DNA of 43,927 nucleotides from Wenyingzhuangia sp. (GTDB taxonomy: Bacteria; Bacteroidota; Bacteroidia; Flavobacteriales; Flavobacteriaceae). The notes below the pieces were generated by a model. That model saw nothing but the letters and a program-made list of their open reading frames with translations. It had not been told where the DNA came from and did not search any database. A program made the position numbers and the translations under genes. The stretch is taken from positions 1 to 43,927 of the forward strand of contig JAHDFK010000014.1 of the NCBI GenBank assembly GCA_020628175.1, read 5' to 3'. This document shows, in pieces, positions 1-10,134 of the stretch (the first letter of the stretch is position 1; every line of letters begins with the position of its first letter).

Positions 1-53
1 AGAGCATCTCCCTTTTAAGGAGAGGGTCCTGGGTTCGAGCCCCAGCCCGGTCA
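1..53 (+). tRNA. tRNA-Lys (TTT), 3' part, cut by the window edge
   Basis: The anticodon stem (7-11 with 19-23) closes the loop CTTTTAA with anticodon TTT at 14-16. The T arm is 29-45, with loop TTCGAGC. The 3' acceptor strand is 46-52 and A53 is the discriminator. The 5' acceptor strand and most of the D arm lie outside the window. CCA is not encoded, so it must be added after transcription. A strong terminator follows within four bases, so this is the last gene of its transcript. Confidence 0.93.
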
Positions 54-56
54 CGA

Positions 57-86
57 AAGCCTTCATATTTATATGAAGGCTTTTTT
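57..86 (+). terminator. Rho-independent terminator after tRNA-Lys
   Basis: A 12-bp perfect stem (57-68 with 71-82) with a tiny loop is followed by a run of T. It directly follows the tRNA and separates it from tsaE. Confidence 0.88.
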
Positions 87-125
87 ATTTTGTTTTCTCT
101 ACTTTTACAGAACATAAATACTACA

Positions 126-530
126 ATGGAAATTACTTATTCTTTAGACAATTTAGCAGATATTGCCACCCAAGTTTTACAAAAATCTAAGAGTAAAATT
201 GTTTTGTTTTATGCCGAAATGGGTACTGGGAAAACAACTCTTATAAAAGAACTTGCAAACCAACTGGGTTCTAACATAAGCTCATCTCCTACCTTTTCTA
301 TTGTAAACGAATACGAAACAAAACAACATGATATTTTATACCATTTTGATTTTTATAGGATTGAAGATGAAAACGAAGCCTATGATATTGGGGTAGAGGA
401 TTATTTACACGGAAATAATTGGTGCTTTGTGGAATGGCCTGAAAATGTAGAAAATTTATTACCTTTAGATGCACAGGTGATTACAATTACAACAAACGTA
501 GACGAAACAAGAACATTATGTCTTAAATAA
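126..530 (+). CDS. tsaE: tRNA threonylcarbamoyladenosine biosynthesis ATPase TsaE
   Basis: TsaE is the small P-loop ATPase that works with TsaB and TsaD to place the threonylcarbamoyl group on A37 of ANN-decoding tRNAs in the cytoplasm. The protein is 134 aa from this ATG, typical for the family. The Walker A loop is at about residues 30-38 (AEMGTGKTT). The family-typical segments SSPTFSIVNEY and HFDFYRI follow, then a tryptophan-containing VEWPE motif. The frame is open back to position 90, but that part overlaps the tRNA terminator tail, so the internal ATG at 126 is preferred. Its partner tsaD lies at 10228, in a separate transcription unit. The next gene starts 30 bases downstream and may be co-transcribed. 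Confidence 0.93.
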   Translation: MEITYSLDNLADIATQVLQKSKSKIVLFYAEMGTGKTTLIKELANQLGSNISSSPTFSIVNEYETKQHDILYHFDFYRIEDENEAYDIGVEDYLHGNNWCFVEWPENVENLLPLDAQVITITTNVDETRTLCLK

Positions 531-560
531 ACTGTAATTATTTGTTTACAACAATGAATT

Positions 561-1760
561 ATGGAAAAAAGCAGGTCTGAATTTGGTAAAATTGAATTTC
601 ATGTTCAGGAAGAACGTTTGGCAATAACTCCCAAAAAAGGAGATTTATTTATTGGAGTACCTAAAGAAACTTGTCACGAAGAAAAACGTGTTTGTTTAAC
701 ACCAGATGCCGTGCTTGCTATGACCAGACAAGGTCATCGCATTGTAATTGAAACAGAAGCAGGCTTAGCGTCTAACTTTAGTGATCGTGAATATTCTGAA
801 GCCGGAGCTAAAATTTGTTATACTGCTAAAGAAGCTTTTGAGTGCAATTTAATCTTAAAGGTATCTCCTCCATCATTACAAGAAATAGCTTATATCAAGC
901 CACAATCTTACTTAGTATCTTCTTTACAACTCAAAACACAATCGCAAGAATACTTTAAAACTTTAGCTTCTAAAAAAGTAACTGCTATTGCTTTTGATTT
1001 TATCAAAGATGAAGAAAACAGCTATCCTATTGTAAAATCACTTAGCGAAATTGCTGGAACGGCTTCTATTTTAATTGCATCCGAATTTATGAATGCAGAA
1101 AATGGAGGATCGGGACGACTTTTAGGAAATATTAGCGGCGTACCTCCTTGCGAAGTTGTTATTTTAGGTGCTGGAACCGTTGGGTTATTTGCTGCAAAAT
1201 CTGCTCAAGGACTAGGGGCTAGTGTTAAAGTTTTTGACAATTCTATTACTAAACTAAGAAGACTCCAACAAGATGTACACAGCCCTATATTTACCTCTAC
1301 TGTACATCATAAAGCCTTAGAAAAAGCTTTGATGAGAGCTGATGTTGTTATTGGTGCTATTAAAGGAAAAACAAGAGCACCCATTATCGTATCAGAAGAT
1401 ATGGTTTCTATTATGAAAAATGGAGCTGTAATTATAGATGTAAGTATTGATAGAGGTGGATGTTTTGAAACCTCAGAACTAACATCACATAGTAGACCTA
1501 CTTTTACAAAACATGGGGTTATACATTATGGTGTTCCCAACATACCCTCTCGTTACGCTAAAACCGCTACCGTATCTATAAGCAACACTATTACTCCTTA
1601 TTTACTAAATATTGGAGATGAAGGGGGGTTTGAAAGTGCCGTAAAATACGATAGAATTATTAGAAGCGGTATGTATATGTATAAAGGAATTATTACTAAT
1701 AAAGCGGTAGGTGAATGGTTTCATATTCCTTTTACAGACATTAACTTATTAATTATTTAA
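561..1760 (+). CDS. ald: Alanine dehydrogenase-like protein (Ald/PntA superfamily)
   Basis: The protein belongs to the alanine dehydrogenase / transhydrogenase-alpha family: an N-terminal substrate domain (GVPKE, residues 32-36; R43; K100) and a Rossmann NAD-binding domain with GAGTVG at 203-208, then ADVVIGA and IDVSIDRGG (D297). At 399 aa it is about 28 residues longer at the N terminus than classical Ald. Known alanine dehydrogenases carry a catalytic His in an LHL motif; here the aligned stretch reads SLQL, with Gln at 123. The Asp partner (D297) is kept. The usual name is therefore alanine dehydrogenase (alanine to pyruvate plus ammonia with NAD), but activity on alanine is not assured. 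It sits 30 bases after tsaE. Confidence 0.82.
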   Translation: MEKSRSEFGKIEFHVQEERLAITPKKGDLFIGVPKETCHEEKRVCLTPDAVLAMTRQGHRIVIETEAGLASNFSDREYSEAGAKICYTAKEAFECNLILKVSPPSLQEIAYIKPQSYLVSSLQLKTQSQEYFKTLASKKVTAIAFDFIKDEENSYPIVKSLSEIAGTASILIASEFMNAENGGSGRLLGNISGVPPCEVVILGAGTVGLFAAKSAQGLGASVKVFDNSITKLRRLQQDVHSPIFTSTVHHKALEKALMRADVVIGAIKGKTRAPIIVSEDMVSIMKNGAVIIDVSIDRGGCFETSELTSHSRPTFTKHGVIHYGVPNIPSRYAKTATVSISNTITPYLLNIGDEGGFESAVKYDRIIRSGMYMYKGIITNKAVGEWFHIPFTDINLLII

Positions 1761-1794
1761 TTAAAAAATTACACCGAATAGCTTTTACTTTTTT

Positions 1795-1802
1795 TACTTT
1801 TG
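1795..1802 (+). promoter_or_regulatory. Putative Bacteroidota -7 promoter element (TACTTTTG)
   Basis: This is an exact match to TAnnTTTG, 19 bases before the ATG at 1822. No clear TTTG is seen at -33. It suggests that the two small downstream genes have their own promoter in addition to any read-through from the dehydrogenase gene. Confidence 0.45.
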
Positions 1803-1821
1803 ACTATCAAATATTACAAAA

Positions 1822-2253
1822 ATGATAAAAGAGTTATTCAGTAAAATAGACGCAAAGTTATTAAGACGTTTTGGGTATTATTTTGGAGGAATTGCCATTG
1901 GTGTTGTAGCGGTAACTTATATCAATCAACAAAAAGGAACTACGTTTGATTATGGTCCAACAGCAAGAGTTTTAAAACAAATTCGTTTAAAAGACACTTT
2001 AAAAACAAGTACAAAAGCTCAAGAAGTACTAAATACATATAATTTAGATTCTTTAGACATTCAATACGTGTTACACAAAGGAGATTGGGATAGATCTAAA
2101 AGTAATGTACACCAAAAACCCTGTCCCGATTATTGGATTGAAGCCAACATAGGAAAACAAAATGCACAACAAGTTACAAGACATAGGTATGCATTTATTA
2201 TAGAGCGTTGTGAGTATGTTGCCACTATAAAAGATATTAAAATTTTAAATTAA
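1822..2253 (+). CDS. Small membrane-anchored protein, possibly DUF4258 type
   Basis: 143 aa. A basic N terminus is followed by one hydrophobic segment at about residues 18-34 (YYFGGIAIGVVAVTYIN), so it is probably anchored in the inner membrane with the rest in the periplasm or cytoplasm. The soluble part contains DYGPTARVLKQIRLKD, a CPDYWIE stretch and a C-terminal HRYAFIIERCEYVATIKDIK that looks like a small beta domain. I recall similar proteins next to flavobacterial alanine dehydrogenase genes annotated as DUF4258, but I could not check this. Two cysteines are present. Function unknown. The next gene begins 7 bases later, so the two are almost certainly co-transcribed. Confidence 0.8.
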   Translation: MIKELFSKIDAKLLRRFGYYFGGIAIGVVAVTYINQQKGTTFDYGPTARVLKQIRLKDTLKTSTKAQEVLNTYNLDSLDIQYVLHKGDWDRSKSNVHQKPCPDYWIEANIGKQNAQQVTRHRYAFIIERCEYVATIKDIKILN

Positions 2254-2260
2254 TTCGAGC

Positions 2261-2560
2261 ATGAAGTTTATTTTCGTATTTCTGGGTATCGTTGCTTTGG
2301 TTATCTCTATACTAATTATTAAAAGTAATAACAAAGCTAAAATAGACAATAATGGAGCCGAAACAAAAGGTATCGTTATTGAAGTATTTAATAGAGGAAA
2401 GCTACCTTTTTGTAAATTTCAATACGAAGTCAACGGCAAGTTACATACTAAAAAACAAGAGTTACCAAAACATTTGGTAAAAAAGGTTTTAAACAATACT
2501 TATACTGTAAAATACGAAATTAGCAATCCTCAAAATGCCCTAATTTCTTTTTCTAAGTAG
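2261..2560 (+). CDS. Small hypothetical membrane-anchored protein
   Basis: 99 aa. An N-terminal hydrophobic helix (about residues 2-21) is followed by a beta-rich soluble domain with ETKGIVIEVFNRGKLPFCKFQYEV. Turnover between strands, a central YEVNGK turn and a final KYEISNPQNALI strand recall the DUF3592-like / small OB- or SH3-like domains of membrane proteins, but this is only a pattern impression. It follows the preceding gene by 7 bases and ends about 40 bases before a strong terminator. No function can be assigned. Confidence 0.75.
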   Translation: MKFIFVFLGIVALVISILIIKSNNKAKIDNNGAETKGIVIEVFNRGKLPFCKFQYEVNGKLHTKKQELPKHLVKKVLNNTYTVKYEISNPQNALISFSK

Positions 2561-2603
2561 TCTCTATCTTTGTTTTTAGATTTAAAAACTATATCACATA
2601 AAA

Positions 2604-2631
2604 AAAGAGCTATCATTTCTGATAGCTCTTT
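2604..2631. terminator. Bidirectional terminator between the 2261 gene and gapA
   Basis: A perfect 12-bp stem (2604-2615 with 2620-2631, loop TTTC) is flanked by A on the left and T on the right. It can therefore end both the plus-strand transcript and the minus-strand pfkA-gapA transcript. Confidence 0.87.
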
Positions 2632-2651
2632 TCTATATCTGTATACTTAAA

Positions 2652-3662
<1,011 letters not shown>

Positions 3663-3695
3663 TTATAATATTTATTATTCTTTTTATTTTTCTAT

Positions 3696-4682
3696 TTAGA
3701 TGCTTAAAATATCAGCAACCTTTAATAGTTCTTTATTTATGTCGTGGTGTAACTTAACAGCATTCTCTAACTCTGTAGAAGTTATGATATTGTTGTTGAT
3801 ACCTACCATTAAATTAGATTCTCCTTTTAACAACAACTCTACAGCTTTTACACCTAAACGCCCTGCTAAAACTCTATCAAAACAAGATGGAGAACCACCT
3901 CTTTGCATGTGTCCTAATACAGAAACACGCACATCGTATTCTGGCATATTTTCTTCAACATAGTCTGCTAGTTCAAAAACACTTTTACCTGTTTTATCTC
4001 CTTCTGCTACTACTACAATACTCGATGTTTTTCCAGATGCTTTTGATCTTTCTAAAGAATCAATCATTCTTTCAATTCCTAAATTTTCTTCAGGAATTAA
4101 TATTTCTTCTGCTCCAGCTCCAATACCTGCATTCAATGCAATAAATCCTGCATCACGTCCCATTACCTCAACAAAAAACAATCTGTTGTGAGAAGATGCA
4201 GTATCTCTAATTTTATCAATAGCTTCTACTACTGTATTTAATGCCGTATCGTATCCTAATGTAAATTGAGTTCCGTAAATATCGTTATCAATTGTACCTG
4301 GTATACCAATTACAGGAACATTGTGTTCTTTATTAAAAATCATTCCTCCTGTAAAAGAACCATCTCCACCAATTACAACCAAAGCATCTAAATCATTTGC
4401 TTTAAAGTTTTTGTAGGCTTTTGCTCTACCTTCTACAGTTCTAAATTCTTGAGATCTTGCCGATTGCAAAAAAGTACCACCTCTACTAATTGTATTCTGA
4501 ACACTTCTCGAGTTCAAAGGTACTAATTCATTATCAATCAAACCTTGATAACCTTTTAGCACTCCCATACATTCAATATTATGGTATATACAAGCTCTAA
4601 CTACAGATCTTACTGCTGCGTTCATTCCCGGAGAATCTCCTCCAGATGTCATTACTGCTATCTTTGTTATTTTTGCGCTCAT
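3696..4682 (-). CDS. pfkA: ATP-dependent 6-phosphofructokinase
   Basis: PfkA phosphorylates fructose 6-phosphate to fructose 1,6-bisphosphate, the committed glycolytic step. The protein is 328 aa. It has GGDSPGMNA near the N terminus, GGDGS at 105-109, PGTIDND at 128-134 with catalytic Asp132, and MGRDAGF at 174-180. Gly at 108 and Gly at 129 (not Asp and Lys) are the signature of the ATP-using rather than the pyrophosphate-using enzyme. It is followed by gapA after 42 bases. The 159-base gap upstream has no exact TAnnTTTG promoter; a TACTTTTA variant lies at 4702-4709 on this strand. Confidence 0.97.
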   Translation of the reverse strand: MSAKITKIAVMTSGGDSPGMNAAVRSVVRACIYHNIECMGVLKGYQGLIDNELVPLNSRSVQNTISRGGTFLQSARSQEFRTVEGRAKAYKNFKANDLDALVVIGGDGSFTGGMIFNKEHNVPVIGIPGTIDNDIYGTQFTLGYDTALNTVVEAIDKIRDTASSHNRLFFVEVMGRDAGFIALNAGIGAGAEEILIPEENLGIERMIDSLERSKASGKTSSIVVVAEGDKTGKSVFELADYVEENMPEYDVRVSVLGHMQRGGSPSCFDRVLAGRLGVKAVELLLKGESNLMVGINNNIITSTELENAVKLHHDINKELLKVADILSI

Positions 4683-4841
4683 GTTCTTATTTTATAATTT
4701 ATAAAAGTACTACAATTCAACCGCTATTTGTAACCGGTTAAACTATATATACGAAAACGATATAGACTTTTTTTAGCCCATATAAATTTACAAAAGATGC
4801 GCGAACACATCTTTAGCTTATGTTAACAAAAAATTATTTTA

Positions 4842-5750
4842 TTAACTCCACAAGTCCTTAGGGTATACCTTTTTATCTTTTAACTCTGCAATTGCATTTG
4901 ACACAACGGGTTTATCTTCAGCATAAGTTACACCGTACCATTTTGCATCTGATTTTAATACTTTTACAGCTCCCTTTTTTGATTGAATGATATTATTAAC
5001 CACCGTTGGAATAAAAAACTCACTTTTTAACTCTTCTGAACGTTCTTTCATAAACGAAACAAAATCATACTCTAAAGCTTCTAAAAATCTAGGTGTAAAT
5101 CCCCAGAAATTCATAGAAACCGTTGTATTATCTTCCATTTCTACCAAAGTACCCGCATCGTCTTTTCTAAAAATTTTACCGTCTATTTGTTCTATATGAG
5201 TTCTTTCTACCACATCTGTTAACTCTTGTTTTTCGTTAACGTAGCATTGCCCTCTAGATACATAACCGTTTTCAGAAATAGTTTTATCTAAATTAAATCC
5301 AACCATACACATATCATGCGAGTTTTTATCTAATTTTCCTAATTCTTTAATAATAGTTTCAAAAGCTTCTCTACTGTAAAAATCATCACCATTAATCACT
5401 ACAAAATTATCTTTCACAACCTCTTTTGTAACTAACAAAGCATGACCTGTACCCCATGGTTTTTTACGTTCAGGATGAATTGGATAGCCAGAAGGTACTT
5501 TATCTAACTCTTGACATACATATTCAATTTCTATTTTACCTTGTAATTTATCCTCAAATTTCTCTTTAAACTGATTGATAAACTCTTCTCTTACGATAAA
5601 TACTACTTTTTTAAAACCTGCTTGAATTGCATCGTATAAAGAAAAATCTATAATTGTGTCTCCTTCCGCAGACATTGTGTCCATTTGTTTTAAACCTCCG
5701 TAACGGCTTCCCATTCCTGCAGCAAGTACTACAAGTGTAAATTTATCCAT
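4842..5750 (-). CDS. Sugar-phosphate nucleotidyltransferase family protein
   Basis: 302 aa with the N-terminal fold of nucleotidyltransferases that activate sugar 1-phosphates with NTP. LVVLAAGMGSRYGGLKQM (residues about 6-23) is the nucleotide-binding loop. KPWGTGHALL contacts the base, and VINGDDFY holds the metal-binding Asp. There is no C-terminal left-handed helix domain as in GlmU, so it is a stand-alone transferase. The sugar cannot be told from the sequence; a hexose or N-acetylhexosamine 1-phosphate is the usual choice. It lies 76 bases downstream of tamB on the same strand and 159 bases before pfkA. A link to the glycan genes at 30-39 kb is possible but unproven. Confidence 0.88.
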   Translation of the reverse strand: MDKFTLVVLAAGMGSRYGGLKQMDTMSAEGDTIIDFSLYDAIQAGFKKVVFIVREEFINQFKEKFEDKLQGKIEIEYVCQELDKVPSGYPIHPERKKPWGTGHALLVTKEVVKDNFVVINGDDFYSREAFETIIKELGKLDKNSHDMCMVGFNLDKTISENGYVSRGQCYVNEKQELTDVVERTHIEQIDGKIFRKDDAGTLVEMEDNTTVSMNFWGFTPRFLEALEYDFVSFMKERSEELKSEFFIPTVVNNIIQSKKGAVKVLKSDAKWYGVTYAEDKPVVSNAIAELKDKKVYPKDLWS

Positions 5751-5826
5751 CGAATTCGTATTTTAAATTTTAGCTGGGTAAAAGTACTTTATTTTACAAA
5801 AACATTTAGATTCGTTCTAGTAAAAT

Positions 5827-8800
5827 TTAATCTTCTGTTTCTTTTTCTTTACTCTTTTTTAACTTCAATTTTTGCAACATTTCTGTTAAATTATTAAAGT
5901 TAATTTGATAGTTAAGCCCTAAACCTTGTGTATAGCCTTGTTCTTCTTCAGAATATTGAATTTCATTTTGTCTATTAAAAACGGAAGATCGTAAAGTACC
6001 TTCTTTATTCAATAAAAATTCTATTTTCACCTCGCCTACAACTGCAGATTGCGTGTTGGCTCCAACTGGCACTCCTAACTTTCCGTTAATTAAAACTCTT
6101 TCGTTAATTTCTGTAGCTAAACCTATGTCTATTTGATCGTCATCCGAAAAGTCTTCAACATCTGAAGATTCTCCTGAAGTATACCCAAAATTAACATGTA
6201 ATTTTCCTCCTTCTTTGTTAAAAATATCGGTTACTGCATTCGAAATTAATTCTGATGTGGTATTAGACAAAACAGCTCCTGTACTATTAATATTATTATC
6301 ATCAAAAAATGTTTTAGAAACCAATAAAGAGAAAAATTGTCTCATTTTAGAGTTTTTATCCAAGTTTAACTTGAAGTCTAATTCCGATGCCACCGTAGAA
6401 CTTGCATTGGGTATTTTTATTAAAAAATCTTGACTAGAATTAAACAACTCTCCTGATACTTTTGTTACTAAGTCCACATCTATTTTTCTATTGACTGTTA
6501 AGTTTTCTAAAAGTACTTTAGGATTTGATTTTACACGATGAACCGCTTCTATATTTAATTTAGCCTTGTATGGATCTCCACTCCAAGATACCGTTCCTCC
6601 TTTTTTAATTTCAAAAGGTTTATTGATAACACCTCCATATTTAAAATTATACTGTCCATGATCTACCACTAGATCACCATACATTTTAATATTAAACAAC
6701 TTATCTATGTCTATTAACATTCTACCATCTACACTCCCTAACAGAGAACTTCCTGATGTTTGATCGATTACAACTTCACCAATAGCATCTTTTGTAATTT
6801 CTAGATTTAAAAGCAAGCTAACTCCTCCAGTTTGTTTTGCTATTTCTTGTTCTTGATTGTCTTCTTTTTTTAACGACTTGTCTGTTTTGTAATAAATAAA
6901 CCTATTTTCTGCTACTTCTTTCACATCGCTAATAGGCAATACAAACCTTGTATTCTTAAGTGTTTTTCCCGAAACATTAATTTTCAAATCAGAGGTTGGT
7001 CCTTTAATGGTTGCAAAACCATCCATAAAACCTGTTCCAAAATATTTAGAATTTTCCTTTTGTTCAATATCCATCACCATTAAGTTCTGGCTGTCAATTC
7101 TTAAATCTAAATTCCAGTTATTATGCTTATCGTAATCTATCTTTCCGCTTAAAACTCCTTTTGTTTTATATAATACATCTTCTAGCTTAACTTCTTTAAA
7201 AACAAATTCTTTTCCTTTTAATATTACTTCAGGGCTCTCTATTAAATTGTAATTTGTGTTTAAATATGGAAACTTTAAACCTGAATCCACCAATTTAATT
7301 TTACCGTAAGTATTAAAATCGTTTATTTTTCCAGAAACCGTAAAATCACCTAAGGCATTTCCTCGTATGGCAGACAATACATTTCTTCCTAAAGGACTTA
7401 ATGAATTTAATTTTAAATTATTTAAATGCACATCTAAATTCAAATCAGATGCTAGAAAGTTATCTTCATCAATCGTTATTTCTCCTTTAGCATCTATATT
7501 ATCGGTATCCTTATTAGAAATATTAAAATTTAAATCATAGCCTAATTCTTTCGTATTTGGATAAATACTGGTTTTCATCAATCCGTAATCAATACCATTT
7601 ATTTTTAACCCTTTTACCGTTAGGTTTCCATTAGGACGTAAAAGTTTATTATTCTCTTTAAAATAAACATCACCACTCGCAATACCCGCAACACTTAAAC
7701 TATCAATACCAGGCAAAAACTCACTAAGCTTTATATTTTTTAAACTTAATTTTAAATTTTTAGAACTTTCTTTTTTTATAGCTCCTCCAAACTCAAACTC
7801 TTGTTCTTTATTCCCAAATGCAACTTCAGAAAAATCCCAATTTCCTGTTTTGTAATGGTAATATATTTTATTTTCTTTCCCTTTTTTATTTAACCATGTA
7901 GAAGTTAAAAACTTAAGATATACATTTTCTATACCCATAATCAGGGTTTCATCTTGGGTTGTTAAATTAAAGATAGCTCTGTTGGCTATTTTTTTAGAGT
8001 TAAAGTTTGATCGAACAAAAAGAGTATCGTTGATTTTTTTACCTAACAGAGATACATTTTTATATACCTGTTTCTTAAAACTTAATTGTGTAGCAGATAT
8101 ATTAGAGTTTATCCATTTGTTAGAATTATCTAAAACAACTTTTAAACTGTCTATTTTTAAATTGTTAGATGCTACAGAAGGTATATTTGCGATGATGATA
8201 CCTTTATCTCCATTAGCATCTAATACTCCTGAAACCTTTAATTTTTCTTGTAACGCTATTTTATTGGTTAGGGATTTCAAAAACTCTGGATAAACATCTA
8301 AACCAAAATTTACAATTTGATTTTCAACATCACTCCTAACAGAACTTCCTGGTATAAATTTATACAAAGCATTGATGACCAATTTCTCGAAATCCGAAAA
8401 ATTAAACTCTCCATCTACACTTAAATTTAGAAGTTCCTTAGAGTTTAAAGCTATTTCTTTTTGTTGCCCTGTAGAACGTACGTTAATTAATACATCGTTT
8501 AAATTTAAAGAATCGTTGGGTGTTTTAATATGTAAATCTTTAACAACTCCTTTTGCCATAAAATTATTTTTAAACTGAACAATATCAATCGACCCTTTCC
8601 CAGAAACATTGTCTTGATAGCTTGTTTTTTCTGGAAATAATTTACTCAGCTTTGCCTTTAACACATCAAAGTCTACCTCATAACTTATACCTTCTTTTTT
8701 GTTATTCTGATATTTTATATTGGTATCAAATGAAATTAAAGAATCTGTTGTGCTAAAATTTGCTATAGTTTCTTTTTGAGAGGTTTTAAACTTTAGAAAA

Positions 8801-10134
8801 GAATTTGCAATTGATATGTTGTCTAAATCTATTTTTTTGAATTGAAAATCTCCTTTTAAATTTGAGATTTTGCTAGACACATTTCCTTTTAGCATTCCAG
8901 AAAATGTAGCTCTACGAACATTTTTTAAAACCTCATTCTTTTTTAAAATTCCATGATCAAAATTTAACTTTATTTTCTTTTCGTGTTTATTAATGTGATT
9001 TACAAATCCCTTAATTTTTGAACTTCCTATAGAAGTAATAGCTTGTCCGTTAACTTTTACCAATTTTCTAGACGTATATAAATCTCCCTTAAAACCTAGT
9101 TCTTCAACTCTATATAATTTTTGAGGTAAACTTTCGTGGTATTGGTCTGGAATTAAATTTTTAAATGCTTTTGAATTCAATTTAAAATTAGAGTTTACAG
9201 CTTCTGCCCAAAAAATATCTCTATCAGCAATACTGTTAGCTATCTTAAAATCTCCTTTGATTTTAATCAATTCATCTTCAGAATCGAGTTCTGTATTTTT
9301 TAACATTAAATCATTTAAAGTACCAGAAACCTCGCTCTTTACATTAAATGTTTTTCCATCCTTGTAATGAGGATATATTTTATGAATATCTTTTAAACTT
9401 AAAACACTTTCTTTTAAAACACCTTTAACTTTAACACACTTTACAAACTCTACAAAATCTTCTGGTAGATATTCAAAAATTGCATTGATATGTAAATTCG
9501 AATGATCTGTAACAATTTCAGTATCTCCAAAAGACATCTTATGTAAATTGTAATCAAAGTTTGTTTTTAATTTTTTGTAATGAATTCCATAAACATCTAC
9601 AAAACTTAGAGAATCTGTTTTAACTTTTACATCTAATCCTAAAAGATCTAATTTGGCTACATGTCCACCAATATTCTTAAAATCTACAATAGATTTATTG
9701 TGCTTTATCTTCACATACCTCAACGCATTCGCATAAATATTTTGAATGGTTAACTGCAAGGGTTGCTCATTCTTCTTTTTTGTTTTAAAACTTTTAGAAA
9801 ATATAGACAGACTGCTACTCGCTTCCTCCCTATAGGTTTTATCTCTCACCCAGGTATTAGTTGCCGAAACGTTTTTAAAAAAAAGTTTTTTATTTTTTAA
9901 TTGATCAAACCTATCTAAAACACCTGTAATATCTTGGGCATATATTAGCGTATCTTTATGATGATCTTTTATTAAAAAATTGTGAATTTCAAACGCACCA
10001 AACGCCGATACGTTCATCTTATCGACACTTAAATGAACATTGTGTTTTTTATTTAAGTAACTAAGGACTTTGTTTGTAAGTAATGTTTGCGTTTTTTCGA
10101 ATTGTAAAACAATAAACAATAACAACACCACCAC
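5827..10134 (-). CDS. tamB: Translocation and assembly module protein TamB (DUF490)
   Basis: TamB/AsmA-like proteins are inner-membrane-anchored beta-helical bridges across the periplasm that support phospholipid transport and outer-membrane protein assembly. The 1435-aa product is long and beta-rich, with repeated short hydrophobic strands. The C-terminal DUF490-type domain includes GSVDGRMLIDIDKLFNIKM, DHGQYNFKYGGVINKPFEI and the YKAKLNIEAVHR region. The stated start is a GTG that cuts the membrane anchor to about 11 hydrophobic residues. The frame stays open upstream and encodes a basic residue pattern plus the full anchor, with ATA at 10180-10182 as the best-placed first codon (see findings). 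An exact TAnnTTTG element lies at 10202-10209 on this strand. tsaD is divergent. Confidence 0.9.
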   Translation of the reverse strand: MVVLLLFIVLQFEKTQTLLTNKVLSYLNKKHNVHLSVDKMNVSAFGAFEIHNFLIKDHHKDTLIYAQDITGVLDRFDQLKNKKLFFKNVSATNTWVRDKTYREEASSSLSIFSKSFKTKKKNEQPLQLTIQNIYANALRYVKIKHNKSIVDFKNIGGHVAKLDLLGLDVKVKTDSLSFVDVYGIHYKKLKTNFDYNLHKMSFGDTEIVTDHSNLHINAIFEYLPEDFVEFVKCVKVKGVLKESVLSLKDIHKIYPHYKDGKTFNVKSEVSGTLNDLMLKNTELDSEDELIKIKGDFKIANSIADRDIFWAEAVNSNFKLNSKAFKNLIPDQYHESLPQKLYRVEELGFKGDLYTSRKLVKVNGQAITSIGSSKIKGFVNHINKHEKKIKLNFDHGILKKNEVLKNVRRATFSGMLKGNVSSKISNLKGDFQFKKIDLDNISIANSFLKFKTSQKETIANFSTTDSLISFDTNIKYQNNKKEGISYEVDFDVLKAKLSKLFPEKTSYQDNVSGKGSIDIVQFKNNFMAKGVVKDLHIKTPNDSLNLNDVLINVRSTGQQKEIALNSKELLNLSVDGEFNFSDFEKLVINALYKFIPGSSVRSDVENQIVNFGLDVYPEFLKSLTNKIALQEKLKVSGVLDANGDKGIIIANIPSVASNNLKIDSLKVVLDNSNKWINSNISATQLSFKKQVYKNVSLLGKKINDTLFVRSNFNSKKIANRAIFNLTTQDETLIMGIENVYLKFLTSTWLNKKGKENKIYYHYKTGNWDFSEVAFGNKEQEFEFGGAIKKESSKNLKLSLKNIKLSEFLPGIDSLSVAGIASGDVYFKENNKLLRPNGNLTVKGLKINGIDYGLMKTSIYPNTKELGYDLNFNISNKDTDNIDAKGEITIDEDNFLASDLNLDVHLNNLKLNSLSPLGRNVLSAIRGNALGDFTVSGKINDFNTYGKIKLVDSGLKFPYLNTNYNLIESPEVILKGKEFVFKEVKLEDVLYKTKGVLSGKIDYDKHNNWNLDLRIDSQNLMVMDIEQKENSKYFGTGFMDGFATIKGPTSDLKINVSGKTLKNTRFVLPISDVKEVAENRFIYYKTDKSLKKEDNQEQEIAKQTGGVSLLLNLEITKDAIGEVVIDQTSGSSLLGSVDGRMLIDIDKLFNIKMYGDLVVDHGQYNFKYGGVINKPFEIKKGGTVSWSGDPYKAKLNIEAVHRVKSNPKVLLENLTVNRKIDVDLVTKVSGELFNSSQDFLIKIPNASSTVASELDFKLNLDKNSKMRQFFSLLVSKTFFDDNNINSTGAVLSNTTSELISNAVTDIFNKEGGKLHVNFGYTSGESSDVEDFSDDDQIDIGLATEINERVLINGKLGVPVGANTQSAVVGEVKIEFLLNKEGTLRSSVFNRQNEIQYSEEEQGYTQGLGLNYQINFNNLTEMLQKLKLKKSKEKETED

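Noticed and set aside
90..125. 12-codon extension of tsaE
   Set aside because: It begins in the T tail of the tRNA terminator, and a TACTTTTA box-like sequence lies within it (100-107), so it is more likely promoter than protein.
4702..4709. TAnnTTTA boxes before pfkA, the nucleotidyltransferase (5779-5786), bioB (26648-26655), porU (17421-17428) and tsaE (100-107)
   Set aside because: They differ from TAnnTTTG at the last base and lack -33 boxes. In such AT-rich DNA they are expected by chance, so they are not listed as promoters.
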